Of a stretch of 64,000 nucleotides of DNA, positions 1-11,211 are shown one piece after another. Each line of letters begins with the position of its first letter. The stretch's first letter is position 1. Source of the stretch: Mesostigma viride (Eukaryota; Streptophyta; Mesostigmatophyceae; Mesostigmatales; Mesostigmataceae); the NCBI GenBank assembly GCA_009746045.1, contig RPFO01000154.1, positions 2,934,993-2,998,992 on the forward strand, in the 5' to 3' direction. The position numbers and the translations under genes were made by a program. The notes under the pieces were generated by a model that did no database searches, had not been told where the DNA came from, and worked only from the letters and a program-made list of their open reading frames with translations.

Positions 1-335
1 GCTACTTCGTCCAGCGGCTCGCGTGCACCTGAATCTGGGACCAACCCGCTGGGCGCTGCTAGTGGCAGTAGCAGCCGTGACTGGGTGCCCCCACCGATGC
101 CAAAGTCAGCAATCGCGTTGGGAGCAGGAAGCGGCAGTGCTCGGCCCTCATTGGGGAAAAGTGCAAGCAGTTCCGATGGTGTGGGTGCCAACAAGGCCAC
201 CCGGCCGGTGCCGGAGCTTGGATTTGAGAGTGGTTGAAGTGCGCAGGCCTTGATGTCCTGCTCCCAAAACCTGAATGTGACATTCCAGGAATTGTCAACG
301 TTTGGACTGCAGGGATCAAAATCCGACACTCCCTA
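1..335. other. No recognisable gene
   Basis: Short open frames exist on both strands but none has a recognisable domain. The stretch ends at the TTAA that begins the first TTAA-flanked transposon. Nothing else is supported here. Confidence 0.5.
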
Positions 336-854
336 TTAAGGGGAGGTGTGCCACCAAAACCCCCCAAAACTGGAATACACTTGTTTCAATATGAATTCAA
401 TTGAATTATGCCCAGCCATGATTAGGGGCCCTAAATAACATGTTTAGTGAGTTATCCATGCATTCATTGAAGGTTCTACCCCCAACCACGCGCCGGTATC
501 GCGCTAAAAATAGAAAAAGACGCTAATTAGGGCACAGTATGCCCCAGCCAATGCACACATCAATTCAGGCCAGCCATGATATTTTCCAAGCAGGTCGTGG
601 GTGGCCAAAAATTAGAGCCACTCACAACCCATATCTGACATGCTTTAGAATTTTTATGCTCTTGCAAGTACAAAAACGCTGTTTTTCACACATGCCAAAA
701 ATAATAAAATACCAAACACATGTGAAATGGGCCAAACATGATATTTAAAATTCCATTAGTCATCGACACACACGCTCGCAAAATCTGGCTGCATTTGGAC
801 AAGCGGTGTGGAAGTTATGCTCTTTGGCAGCATGCCACCTGGGCGTCCATTATA

Positions 855-1339
855 CTAGTCACTGTCACTATCACTGCCATCATCACAGTCTTCCCCGCAG
901 CAAACTGGGCAGAACCAGTCCCCATCAGGTACGCTGGGCAGGAGAGGGACCATGCAGCTCAGGTGGAGCCCCCCATCGCACCCGGGTGTGCTGCACAGCA
1001 AGAAAGGGTCATCATCAGATGCATCGGTCTTAGAGCAGCGCAAGCAAGGGATGTGGGCAGTGTCACACTCATCCTCATCACCCTGCCCCCCAGTGGCAGC
1101 CCCCACCCCCCCATAGAACACCGCCTTGCTGTATGGGTGCTGGCCGCGCTGCTTGTCCTTCTTGGCATCATCCCAGTGGTGGCCACGCTTTGTGCTCTTG
1201 GCCTTTGCAGCCCCGGTCTTGAGCTCTAGCGTCCGTTTCACCACCTGCTGGCACTCCCTCTTTTTCCTCAGCTCATCCAGCTGTGCAAGGGCAGCGGGGG
1301 AGGTGTCTACACCCACAAGCAAACGGCTAGGCACCGCAT
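855..1339 (-). CDS. PHD-finger protein, C-terminal exon, inside transposon X
   Basis: This minus-strand exon opens after an acceptor at 1340-1342 (GGGCAG) and ends with a stop at 855. Its first half is basic (Lys/Arg-rich). The second half is a complete C4HC3 PHD finger in the order CLRC, LLC, STPGC, GLH, LSC, then a terminal WFCPVC. The last residues are an acidic Asp/Ser tail. PHD fingers usually read histone H3 tails. No upstream exon was identified with confidence, so the protein is partial. It lies wholly inside the TTAA-flanked element, so it may be transposon cargo or part of the transposon's own machinery. The second copy of the element lacks it. The domain call is firm; the gene model and role are not. 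Confidence 0.6.
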
Positions 1340-2060
1340 CTGCCCTTACCTGCCCTCGGCATGGCCAACCTTGCAAACGCAAGCATAGCAACACGATCGC
1401 TAGGCATACATGCCACGAGAGCATACACTATACTCAACCCAAGGTTACCTTGTAAACTTCATGATTAGAACTCGGCAAATCTATGACCAAAAGCACATAT
1501 AAATAACTATTACACACTGATGACGACACATGCTCAAGGTTGGGGGTCACTGTGACACGCACTGATGCGTTTCCTAGACGACCACCGGACAGGCGCTAAG
1601 GACCACTCAGTAACCAAGTATAAACACAATTACACTTTACATGCCATCCAACATGCATCAAATACATGCTGAATATGTTATGAAGTACACAGGGTTGGCC
1701 ACACACCTCATACCCCTTAACCGTCCCTCGAGCATGGCCAGACTTATAAGCATGTGAATAGCAATAATGATGATGGCACTAAAATGCCTTACCAGCATTT
1801 TCTATGTTTCTCCCAGGTTAGAGTGTAAGGTTGATGCCAACCAAGCTAATCAACACAGCAACAACTCCTGAACTGCCCTACCTGAGATGGGCAACAAACT
1901 GGAACTATGGAGGGCAAGGAACCAAGGAGATCATGGCATACAAAGCTTGCATGCAGTCAACCATGTCAACCATGGTTGGCTCAGCACATTGCAGTCTTTT
2001 CACATGATGATATCAAGGGAAAGCTCAAATAAACCAATGGTGGTAGCTATCTACATGCAG

Positions 2061-2309
2061 TCACACAAATGCAATATCTCCAACATGATCGTCAATAAAA
2101 CACTTCCTCCCCTGCACGATAAAATGGAAAGAAACCATTGGCGGCCCTCCAGCGCATGAGCGCTGTGATGCCGCTGCGAAGAGAGGGTGCGTCACTCTCA
2201 CACAACAAGAAGCGTCCATACGCACAACATCCTTGCCAGAACACGTTTTATGAAATGCCTTAAACCTTCCCGAGAAGATATAGGCTTCGACTGAAGCGGC
2301 CCTGACCAC
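2061..2309 (-). other. Open frame partly conserved between the two X copies
   Basis: A frame of about 80 codons on the minus strand contains KAFHKTCSGKDVVRMDASCC. The same stretch is readable in copy 2 near 52860-53010 for about 45 codons with a few substitutions, after which copy 2 goes out of frame. No family was recognised. It could be a transposon exon or simply conserved repeat DNA. Confidence 0.2.
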
Positions 2310-2998
2310 GACGTCAGCGAAAACAATCTAAATCTGCCAGGTATTCGACAACACCACGGCAAGCAACGGCGAGCTAGCTGGCGGAAACTGCCCAAAAAGA
2401 ACGAAAAAAACTTCGAACGATGAGCTCATAGAAGAAAGAACTGATAGCACATAACATTCGCGACAAATCTATACCTGTCCCTCGCAGATCCCTCGCCCAG
2501 GCGCGCAACAACGGCCGTTCTTCCATGGAAGGTTCCGACATGCACTGCGCAGGCCTGAAGAATTACTTACCGAGAATAGCCGAAAATGTAGCAAAAAGCA
2601 CCAGTTTGGTTTGGAATTTAATGCTACCGATATTAATGCATCGTTTACGGTCAAAAAGCCCCCCAAAACTGCGAATTCACTGCCGCTATCACGAATTCTA
2701 TTTTATTCCGCGCGACCAAAAAATGCAGTTTACCCCCCATGCCGATGGCAGTAAAAGAAAGCAGCGATATTGTAAACCAGCAACTTGCCGCCACAACCCA
2801 ACATCATTAAATCATCGTCTCCAACATTCGAGCATTTTTTTTGCATTTCTCTAGCCCTACATTGCTAGTTTCGCCTAAACGCAGTCGCCATGGCCACTTC
2901 CGCAAGGGGTGCGCGCACCGTGCACCCACTTTTCACTTCACGGCGGTACCGCGAATATTTTTGGCGCCAAAAAATTCGGCGGGCGCACGTCCCCTTAA

Positions 2999-3762
2999 TA
3001 AATCAATCAATCAATCAATCAATTAATTAATTAATTAATTTAATTAATTAAATTAATTAATTAATTAATTAATTAATTAAGAACATAACTCCGTTGGGAG
3101 TATACGTAACACACATCCCTGAGAAGGGGCGTATGGTTTTTGATACAGTCTGGGCTACAACCTGCAGGTGGGGGGTGTAAACAGCCACCTACTCTGGGTG
3201 CACGAGGTGCGCACCTGCACCACCATGATGTATCATACCATAGGATGTATCATACCCTTCGTCTAAGACGCACACGCTGATATATTTTTCCGAACCTAAA
3301 ACGCAATATTATGACGAGCAAACGCTCGATTACGCAACGCAGCCGCCAGGAAAGAGCCAAGAAAATTCGCCTGCAGCTCCGGCTGTAGTTCCGCCCGGCC
3401 TGCCAGGCAGCGAGGCCACTACTCAAGCGTTGGTAGTGCACTCGGCTCCTGCGGCCTCGCCATCGGCATCGCCTGATCCTAAACGCACTCGCCCAGCCGC
3501 GACAAAACAGGAGGGTTTTCGCGCCCCACAGAACCGCGCTTTCGGCCCCAACCTTTCAAGGTCGACGATCATGCACGACTGGACCAATGTTCATGTCCCC
3601 GGCAACTGCCCTGAATTGCCTCTTCTTCAGGGACTACGCCTCGCTTACGACCTGTGCCTCCATCTCCACGACATCAATCGCCTCATCACCCCGCACGGGA
3701 ATTGGTTTAACCCCGACGCTCTGCTCGGGTGCGCCCGCCCCCAACTCCAGCACACCATTAAT
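2999..3762 (-). mobile_element. Family A non-LTR copy with inverted 5' part
   Basis: The left part, 2999-3080, is a TTAA-rich tail. It is followed at 3081-3245 by the family A 3' end in minus orientation, including the stem-loop ACTCC/GGAGT at 3088-3101. Directly abutting at about 3250 is the family A 5' untranslated region and the start of ORF1 in plus orientation. ORF1 begins near 3314 and is readable in pieces to about 3762. A 5' part inverted relative to the 3' part is the usual product of twin priming. A chance junction of two fragments is the alternative. Confidence 0.6.
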
Positions 3763-5043
3763 TAATTAATTAATTAATTAATTAATTAATTAATTAATTA
3801 ATTAATTAATTAATTAATTAATTAAACTCGTGCTCCCGTTGGGGAGTCACGGAGCACTGAAGTGCTTTTAATCCCTGTGTGTGCACTACAAGAGAAAGGG
3901 CAGAGACCCCCAGTCTCCTTCATGCCAAAGGCATGCCACAGCTGCAATCGGGCGCGGCTAGCTAAAAGGACAGGCTAACGATCCGGCAAACTGTGGGTGC
4001 AATAAGACCCATGTAAGCGGGGCATAACAAGTATAGCGTGGGCAAGTAATCTGACCATAGCACGGGCGTAGCATGGCTGTGCTAGGACTAGGCTAAGGCT
4101 ATGGCTGGTTGTGTACCGTGCGTTGGCGGCACGTGACTAGGTATGTTGGCACAGCTAGGCGAACATTCTAGGCATGGCTGCCTTAGCGGCAGTGACTCCA
4201 ATGGTTACAATTGCTAGGGCTATTGCTATTCTAGCCCGCTGGGGGCGTCCACATCTTGTGGTTGATCATTAGGTCCCCGCCCCTGCAGTACACCTTGGGC
4301 TTCTGGGGGTCCTGCTTATGGCGGAGGTATTCCGGCCACAGGTCGCGTCGCTGCTGTTGCTGAGCGGGGGGCAGGTCATCATCCAGCGTCCAGGTGAGGT
4401 CGTGCAACCTCTTGCGACGAGAGAGGAACCGCTGCTTATCCTCAGGGGAGGGGAAGGTGAGCAGGACTGGTGGGGGAGCCGCCTTGTCCCGTGAGTGGGG
4501 AAGGCGGTGGCACCCACGCAGTTCTACCTCACCTACCAGGCCCATGAGGGTAAGAAGCTGGTTCTTGAGCTCGTCAGCAAGAGAGGTTGACGTCTCACCT
4601 GGCTTCTGGGGGAAGCGACGTAGCACCACGCGGCACTCGCGGCGAGCGCGGTCGGTGACCTCCCGTTGCTGGGCCTGGCGGTGGTCCTCCAGCTCCTGGA
4701 GCTTCGTGGCGATGGCGTCGGTGGTGGAGGCGGTCGCTGACCGCAGCAGGTCCGCGTAGGAGAGCGGCGGGAGGTCACCAGCATCCTGCCGGGGTGGCTG
4801 GGATGCAATGGTGGCCGTCTGCTCCGCTATCTTGGGGACCTGTGTGGCCAGGGCCTCGGTGTGGGCGGTGATGGCCTCAAGCTTCTTCATGAGCATGCAC
4901 GCCGCACTTGCCCTCCACCTGGTTAAGGCGAGAGACAAGTGCTGCATGCGTTTCCGAAGCTTGCGCCGCGGTGTGCAGCGTCGTGAACTGGGGCTGGAGC
5001 TAGTGGACGACCTTGGTTTCCACATTGGAGACCCGGCACACCA
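3763..5043 (-). mobile_element. Family B non-LTR element, 5'-truncated
   Basis: Reading the minus strand, the element runs from ORF1 (about 5040 down to 4231) through a 400-base 3' region to a terminal hairpin near 3824-3850 (GTGCTCC pairing with GGAGCAC). It ends in a TTAA-repeat tail at 3763-3823. The same 3' region occurs on the plus strand at 8214-8584 and 57600-57814, and on the minus strand at 6183-6240 and 26992-27110. At about 5044 it meets a family A fragment head to head. Confidence 0.7.
4231..5040 (-). pseudogene. LINE ORF1p-like protein of family B, 5'-truncated
   Basis: The frame is open for 264 codons ending at 4231. It has a helical, Gln/Glu-rich coiled-coil-like segment, then a stretch with VVLRRFP resembling the RNA-binding domain of L1-type ORF1 proteins. 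A C-terminal block follows with TLDDDLPPAQQQQRRDLWPE, ending in a Lys/Arg-rich part. The same C-terminal signature occurs in family A. Near 4900 a neighbouring frame gives a better coiled coil, which suggests a frameshift, and the 5' part is lost at the junction at 5044. ORF1 proteins bind element RNA and act as chaperones during retrotransposition. There is no reverse transcriptase in this copy. Confidence 0.6.
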
Positions 5044-6182
5044 TTCTCAACTCCCTTCTCATGCGCTCTGATGGCGAGATCTGGGCTCCATCCATCTCCG
5101 CCCCCACACTCCGTTCCATCCTTACGGAAGCCTTCCAGCAGCACTTGATCCCCCTTGCTGCCGATGTGGCAGCAATGGGAGGCACGCTGGCTACTGAGCT
5201 CCCTCACCTTTCCACCACCGCCGCCTCCACCTCCACTGCCATTTCCGCCTCCTCTGCCGACATCGAGGCCCAGCTCCTCGACCTCGACAAGCGCCTCCAA
5301 GCCATCGCCACCGCCCTTGAGTGCTTGCACGACACTGCACTGCCTCACCCGCCCAGGCGGTGAAGGACATCGCTGCCCAGCCGGCATCTGCTGGCCCGGC
5401 CGGCCATGCTCCCTCGAGGGATCCACCTGGGCGGACCACACCACCTCCACCACCTCCACCATCAGTCGCGGCACAGCTCAAGCAACAAGCACTCGACCTT
5501 CGTGAGGAGGCCGACATCACCCAGCGCAGCCACAATGTCATCGTCAAGCACTTCGACCAGCCGGCAGACGAGACCTCCACGACGGAGTCTTCTTGAGGCA
5601 TTTTTAAAGCGCGACATTTTTGCCCCCATGCTACTCACTGGTGAGGCTGCTGCGGATGTCAGCTGTCCGCCTCCCCCGCGCGCGGGGTATATAAGGCTGG
5701 CCCGGCCACCCGTGCTCCTCACCTTTAAGTACATGGCGGATCGACAAGCTGTCGTTCCTTAAATGCCGCAAGAAGCTCTCGCGGACTCGCTTCACGTTGG
5801 ACGACGACTTGACCCTCACTCAGGCCCAGCAACAGCGGCGACGCGAGCTATGGCCGACCTACCTTCAGCTCCGGCAGAGCGCAGGGGGAAAGCGCCCGGT
5901 ATACTGGAGGGGGGCGGTCATCCATGTTGACCACAAGCCCTGGCAGGCACCTCCTGCCGGCCACCTCAGTCTAGGGAATATATACCAGTAGTGTAGATTA
6001 GTCAGGCTTAGCCTAGCATGTGGCCTACGCGCATGTACGTGCGCCCATATAATGGCCCCCATGGATGATGCCTTCAGAATTTAGCCAAGCCGGCCATGCC
6101 TATAATGGGACCCCCATGGATCTTGCATTAAGAATTTAGCCACGCTCTGCCCATGTATAGAGACGCTCTCTGTTGAGAAGCC
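5044..6182 (+). pseudogene. Family A ORF1 fragment, degraded
   Basis: This plus-strand fragment matches the family A ORF1 from the middle to the end. It starts at a Ser-Glu-Ile-Trp stretch near 5070, passes through a Thr/Ser-rich coiled region, and reaches the C-terminal block LTLTQAQQQRRRELWPTYLQ near 5810-5880. Several frameshifts break it. The 3' untranslated part runs to about 6182. A closely similar fragment follows at 6335-7745, so the two are near-tandem copies. Confidence 0.6.
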
Positions 6183-6240
6183 ATTAATTAATTAATTAAT
6201 TAGACTCGTGCTCCCGTTGGGGAGTCACGGAGCATTAACC
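6183..6240 (-). mobile_element. Family B 3' end remnant
   Basis: Reading plus, a short TTAA-repeat tail is followed by CTCGTGCTCCCGTTGGGGAG and the rest of the family B terminal hairpin, so the remnant is in minus orientation. Only about 60 bases remain. Immediately downstream is a short GGAT repeat. Confidence 0.6.
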
Positions 6241-6334
6241 CTGATGGATGGATGGATGGGTGCAAACAGTCCTACCGGTCTAATCTATCTACATCAGCTA
6301 CATACTACATCTATCTAACAGCATTCTAACTACA

Positions 6335-7745
6335 GCATACCCTTCTCAATTCCCGCCTCAAGCGCTCCGATGGCGAGATCTGGGCTCCATCCATCTCTGC
6401 CCCCACACTCCGTTCCATCCTGACGGAAGCCTTCCAGCAGCATGTAACCCCCCTTGCTGCCGACATGTCAGCACTGGGCGGCACGATAGCTGCTGAACTT
6501 CACTCACATTTCCACCGCCGCCGCCTCCACCTCCACCGCCGTTTCCGCCTTCACTGCCGACATCAAAGCCCAGCTCCTCGACCTCGACCAACGCCTTCAA
6601 GCCACCGCCACCGCCCTTGAGAGCTTGCATGACACCGCCGGCCTCACCGCCCAGGCGGTGCAGGAAATCGCTGCCCAGCCGGCACCTGCTGGCCCGGCCA
6701 GTGATGTTCCCTCCACCTGGGCGGACTTGCTTAAGCATCATACCACCTCCACCACCTCCACCATCGCGGCACAACTCAAGCAACAGGCCCTCGACCTTCG
6801 CGAGGAGGCCGAGATCGACAAGCGCAGGGCTCCACAACGTCATCGTCAAGCACCTCGACCAGCCGGCCGGCAGGTGAGACCCCGACGAGCCTTCTCACGG
6901 CACTTAAGCGCGACATTCTTGCCCCCATGCAACTCACTGGTGAGCTGGACATGTCGGCTGTCCGCGCCTCCCCCGCGCGCGGGGTAAGGCTGGCCCGGCA
7001 CCTGTGCTTCTCACCGGCTTTTAAGTCCATGATGGGGTACAAGCTGTCGTTCCTTAAATGCCGCAAGAAGCTCTCGGAGACTCGCTTCACGCTGGACGAC
7101 GACTTGACCCTGGCCCAGCAACAGCGGCGACGCGAGCTATGGCCGACCTACCTTCAGCTCCGGCAGCGCGCAGGGGGGAAGCTAGCCGGTGTACTGGAGG
7201 GGGGCGGTCATCCACGATTCCACGTTGACCACAAGCCATGGCAGGCCCCCCCTGCCACCTCAGACTAGGTGAACCTATACCAGTTGTGTAGATTAGTCAG
7301 GCCTAGCCTAGCATGTGGCCCACGCGCATGTGCGCCCATAATGGCCCCCATGGATGATGCTTTCAGTATTTAGCCGCGCCCAGCCTACTTAATGGGACCT
7401 CCCATGGATGATGCATTAAGAATTTAGCCATGCTATGCCTATGCAGGGAGTTACTCTCTGCTGAGATGCCATGTGTACACCAGCTATAGCCTAGCCACAT
7501 ACCTTCCACCCCATATGTCATGCAGGCCTTCTAGGCCCTCTCCTCACGCCCCCCCTGGGTGCCTGTGCTTGTTAACGAGGCATGAACCATCATGGCGGTG
7601 CAGGTGCACCTTGTGCACCCAGAGCAGGTGATAGTTGTACATCCTCCACCTGCAGGTTGTAGCCCTGATTGTATTACAAACCCATAGATGCCCCTTTCTC
7701 AGGGCTATGTGTTACATATGCTCCCAACGGAGCTATGATTTTAAT
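6335..7745 (+). pseudogene. Family A element, 5'-truncated, ORF1 broken
   Basis: It begins at the same internal point as the 5044 fragment. ORF1 is readable in shifted frames to 7268 and includes the C-terminal block with TLAQQQRRRELWPTYLQLRQ. The 3' untranslated region ends with the stem-loop GCTCC-CAAC-GGAGC at 7720-7733 and a short AATTAA tail. It abuts repeat Y at about 7746. Confidence 0.6.
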
Positions 7746-8213
7746 TAACCCGTGTTTTTTAAATTAGAACGCGATATATCGCGTTGTAAGCTTTTTTTAG
7801 AACGCATATAGCACCTAAGGAAAATTTTTTTTCATGGTCATGTATATACTTTCCTGAAAGCCCATAAATCAAAAGATTTTTTGAGCTACTCAGACCTACA
7901 AAATGCTTATTCATTAGAGAGATACACTGGTTTGAATACAGGGGGGTCTGACCATGACCGCGATTTCTTGACCCTAGGTCACAAGTCATGTGCTTATTCA
8001 CAAATGGTTCATGAAAAAAATCTGGCTTCTTGCACGAGCTATGGGCAACATATGCAGGCTCTGTGAAACAAAACTCAGGCCCATTGGGCCACTGGAGCTA
8101 TTTTTCATTAGCATCACAATTACAACGCAGTACAACGCAGTGGGAAACATGAGAGCCCTTCACAACATTACGCAACGACATGCACGAGCCCCATAAACGG
8201 GGCCATAGTGAGC

Positions 8214-8584
8214 AGCCATGCCTAGAATGTTCGCCTAGCTGTGCCAACATACCTAGTCACGTGCCGCCAACGCACGGTACACAACCAGCCATAGCCTTAG
8301 CCTAGTCCTAGCACAGCCATGCTACGCCCGTGCTATGGTCAGATTACTTGCCCACGCTATACTTGTTATGCCCCGCTTACATGCCGGTCTTATTGCACCC
8401 ACAGTTTGCCGGATCGTTAGCCTGTCCTTTTAGCTAGCCGCGCCCGATTGCAGCTGTGGCATGCCTTTGGCATGAAGGAGACTGGGGGTCTCTGCCCTTT
8501 CTCCTGTAGTGCACACACAGGGATTAAAAGCACTTCAGTGCTCCGTGACTCCCCAACGGGAGCACGTGTTTAATTAATTAATTA
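8214..8584 (+). mobile_element. Family B 3' fragment inserted in Y, with target-site duplication
   Basis: The insertion is a copy of the family B 3' region in plus orientation, ending in the terminal hairpin and a TTAATTAA tail. It is flanked by ATAGTGAGC at 8205-8213 and 8585-8593. The matching empty site is in the other Y copy near 62093-62102 and differs by one base. This is a standard 5'-truncated target-primed insertion. Confidence 0.8.
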
Positions 8585-8946
8585 ATAGTGAGCTTGGAGG
8601 GTCAAAACGTTGAAAATAGGTGTTGTATAAGTTATACAGCATCAAACAATGACTTGCATCAAACATCATGACTGGATGACCTAATATGACTGAATCAGGC
8701 AGCCATAGCCAAAGCATCATCCACTCTCACAACGTGTTGAGCACATGCCTCGTGGGAACGGAGGTGCTGGGTTTTCATTCCATAACGCGTGCAATACTGA
8801 AAGAAAGAGGCACGTGTAATGCAAGGCTTGGATAGGTTGAGTGATCCATGAGCTTACATGCAGGCAAAGATGACGCTGGAATGCATGCTAGCAAATGGTG
8901 GCAAGATGCTAACAACACATGATTATACACCATGATTATGGGCACC

Positions 8947-11211
8947 GCTCTACCGCCAGGACCCCAAGGTCTTGGCCGCCCGGCGGCACCGCCTCAAGCG
9001 TAACCGGGACCCGCTGCAGAAACCATTGCTCACGGCCGCCCTTGTGGAGGCCTACGAGCACGCTCAGGACGCGGAGGCGGCCCAGTGCATCGCGGATGCC
9101 AAGGCCTGCCAGGCTCGCAACCAGGGCAAGGACATGTGGTACCACCTCGACCGGCTCGGCGGCCGGCGGCAGCGCACCCCGGTGGAGCACACGGGGGACG
9201 GCACGGCGCCGGTAAGCCTCGACCGCTGGTTGGCCCACAATGTTTCCTTGACCGGTGGGGCTCGCGCCCCCCCCCCGCCGCTTCACCCCGAGACGGCCCG
9301 GCCCGCCTCGGGGTCGCCGGACCCCCGCCGCCGCCAGCGCCCCCCTCCTCGGCCGCGGACTACCAAGTCCCCGCCTTGAAGGAGGGCTGCCTTGCCACCA
9401 ACGACGTCGTCCACCCCTTCACTTTGGAGGAATTGGACGGCGCCCTTGCTCGCCTGCGGTACGATGCGGCGGTCGGTGCCGACCACCTTTCTGCTGAGCT
9501 GCTGAAGACCCCTGATCTGGCGGTTAGGGATCTTCTGCTGGCGTTCTGCAACCGTGTCCTGCTCTCTGACGAGCCTCCGCCTGCTGAGTGGCAGACGGCC
9601 ATCCGCGTCATGCTGTACAAGAAGGGCTCTGCTGCTGACCCCGGTAACTACCGGGGTGTCTGCCTCCAGAGCGCCGCGCTGAAGGTCTTCATGCGCATGA
9701 TGCTGCACAGGCTCCGCGCCGCGCTGGACCCACACCTGGGTGAGTCTCAGATGGGTTTCCGTCGTGGTCGTAACACTGTCATGGCTGTGTTTGTCGCGCG
9801 CCGGTTGATGGAGGAGGTGCGTCGACTTCCCCCTGACAGTTTGCCGCTGGTCTTCATTTTTGTTGACTATATCAAGGCCTTTGACACGGTTCTCTGGGAG
9901 GCTCTTTGGGCCATCCTAGCTCTGAATCGGGTACCACCTGCGTTTATTGCTGCCATTCGCCGTCTGTATGAGGGTTCACAGGCAGTAGTGCGGACTGCGG
10001 AGGGCACCACTCCACCATTCCCCCTTCACCACGGGGTGTGGCAAGGTTGTGTCCTGTCCCCATACCTGTTCATTATTGTCGTGGATCACGTCATGCGCCG
10101 GGCACGTGCGCGCTTTACTGCTCTTAAGGGGTTCGAGCCAGGCTTGGACATCCTTAACGTGAAAGAGCACGGCGGGGTTAGACCTGGTTACCGCCTTGCC
10201 GACCTGATTTATGCGGATGATACCACCCTCATCGAGCGCCCCGAGCACATTCAGACCTGGCTGGACTGCCTGGGCCTGGAGGCGCGGGCGGTGGGGCTGG
10301 AGATTAGTGTCAAAACTGAGGCGATGGTGATAGGCGCATCCAGTAAACCACCGCTGCCGCGCCTGCTCGACGGGACGGAGGTCCCGTTCCGCGACCGCTT
10401 CAAGCTGCTGGGGAGCTGGCTTCCTGACACCGCCGACGATGTGGACACCCGCATCGGCCTTGCCTGGGCCAAGCTCCGTTCGCTCACACCCTACTGGCGC
10501 TCGAAGGGCCTTAACGGGCACCGCAAGCGCATGCTCTTCAAGGTCCTCGTCCTCACGGTGCTCACGTATGGCGCCGAGGCGTGGACCCTCCCCCCCAAGC
10601 TGGCAGCTCGGCTCGACGGCACAGTTTACAGGATGCTCCGGCAGGTCCTTAATGTAGGTTTTTCCGAGCGTCCGTCATCAGAGTCTCTGTATCATGGCAT
10701 GCCTCGTGTTTCGGACGAGATTAGACAGCGTAGGATAGCATTTGTAGGACACCTTGCACGCACCAGCCAGGTCGACACCACCCTTGGTCTGGCCGGCCCC
10801 CAGCGGCTTGGACAGCCAGGGCGGCACATTCTGCATGACCTGGCCTGGCCCCAAGGACATTCCCAAAAGGGTAGGGAAACCTGTCACCAACTACGTTCAG
10901 ATGCTGCTGGACGACCTCGTGGTCCCAGCCCAGTTTGAGCACCGCATCCACTCTCTCTCCCGTCTTTGGACTGCCATGCAGGACAAGGAGCGGTGGAAGA
11001 AGATTGTCAAGGCACCGACACGCCCAACCCTGTGGGCAAGCCACCTCCCCCCAAGCGGAGGAGGCGTTTTGATGAGTAGTGCAGTTAGGATTTTCTAGAT
11101 AGAGTTAGGATAGTTCGATCACGCGGCTTCCTCCACCCCATCCATCATGAAATATGTGCTACATGACCTCCCCACGGAGGCATGTTATAATTTAATTTAA
11201 TTTTTTTTTTA
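8947..11211 (+). mobile_element. Family C LINE, 5'-truncated, with target-site duplication
   Basis: The insertion is flanked by ATTATGGGCACC at 8935-8946 and 11212-11223. The Y copy at 61.75 kb keeps the empty site. The element contains most of a reverse transcriptase ORF2 but no endonuclease domain, so it is 5'-truncated. Its 3' untranslated region (about 11050-11185) ends with the stem-loop CCTCC-CCAC-GGAGG at 11167-11180, followed by an AATTTAATTT-type and poly-T tail. Confidence 0.85.
8972..11095 (+). pseudogene. Non-LTR reverse transcriptase (ORF2), frameshifted
   Basis: The largest frame is uninterrupted from about 9380 to 10938. It shows the non-LTR reverse transcriptase blocks in order: EWQTAIRVMLYKKG and NYRGVCL near 9590-9665, the first catalytic aspartate in FVDYIKAFDTV near 9860-9893, a QGCVLSPYLF block near 10040, and the catalytic YADD at 10210-10221. 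A thumb-like region and a C-terminal RRIAFVGHLAR block near 10735 follow. Two frame changes are needed: one near 9260-9380, where a run of ten C's lies, and one near 10860, after which the frame continues to a stop at 11095. The apurinic endonuclease domain is absent through 5' truncation. The catalytic residues are kept, so decay is recent. Confidence 0.85.

Larger units (their letters stand above)
336..2998 (-). mobile_element. TTAA-flanked DNA transposon X, copy 1, carrying a PHD-finger exon
   Basis: The element is bounded by TTAA at 336-339 and 2995-2998. Both ends read TTAAGGGGA inward. A second, inverted copy at 50182-54451 shares both ends and the interior around 1500-2990, so the boundaries are seen in two independent places. 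The right end carries a subterminal palindrome (GAATTTTTTGGC followed by its complement) present in both copies. TTAA flanks are typical of piggyBac-type elements, but no transposase was recognised, so the superfamily is an inference. The copy lies against a TTAA-rich LINE tail at 2999-3080. The interior contains the PHD-finger exon at 855-1339. Confidence 0.75.

Noticed and set aside
5321-5734. Several overlapping 60-120-codon frames on both strands
   Set aside because: These are shadow frames of the degraded family A ORF1 copy; only the frame with the conserved C-terminal block is meaningful.
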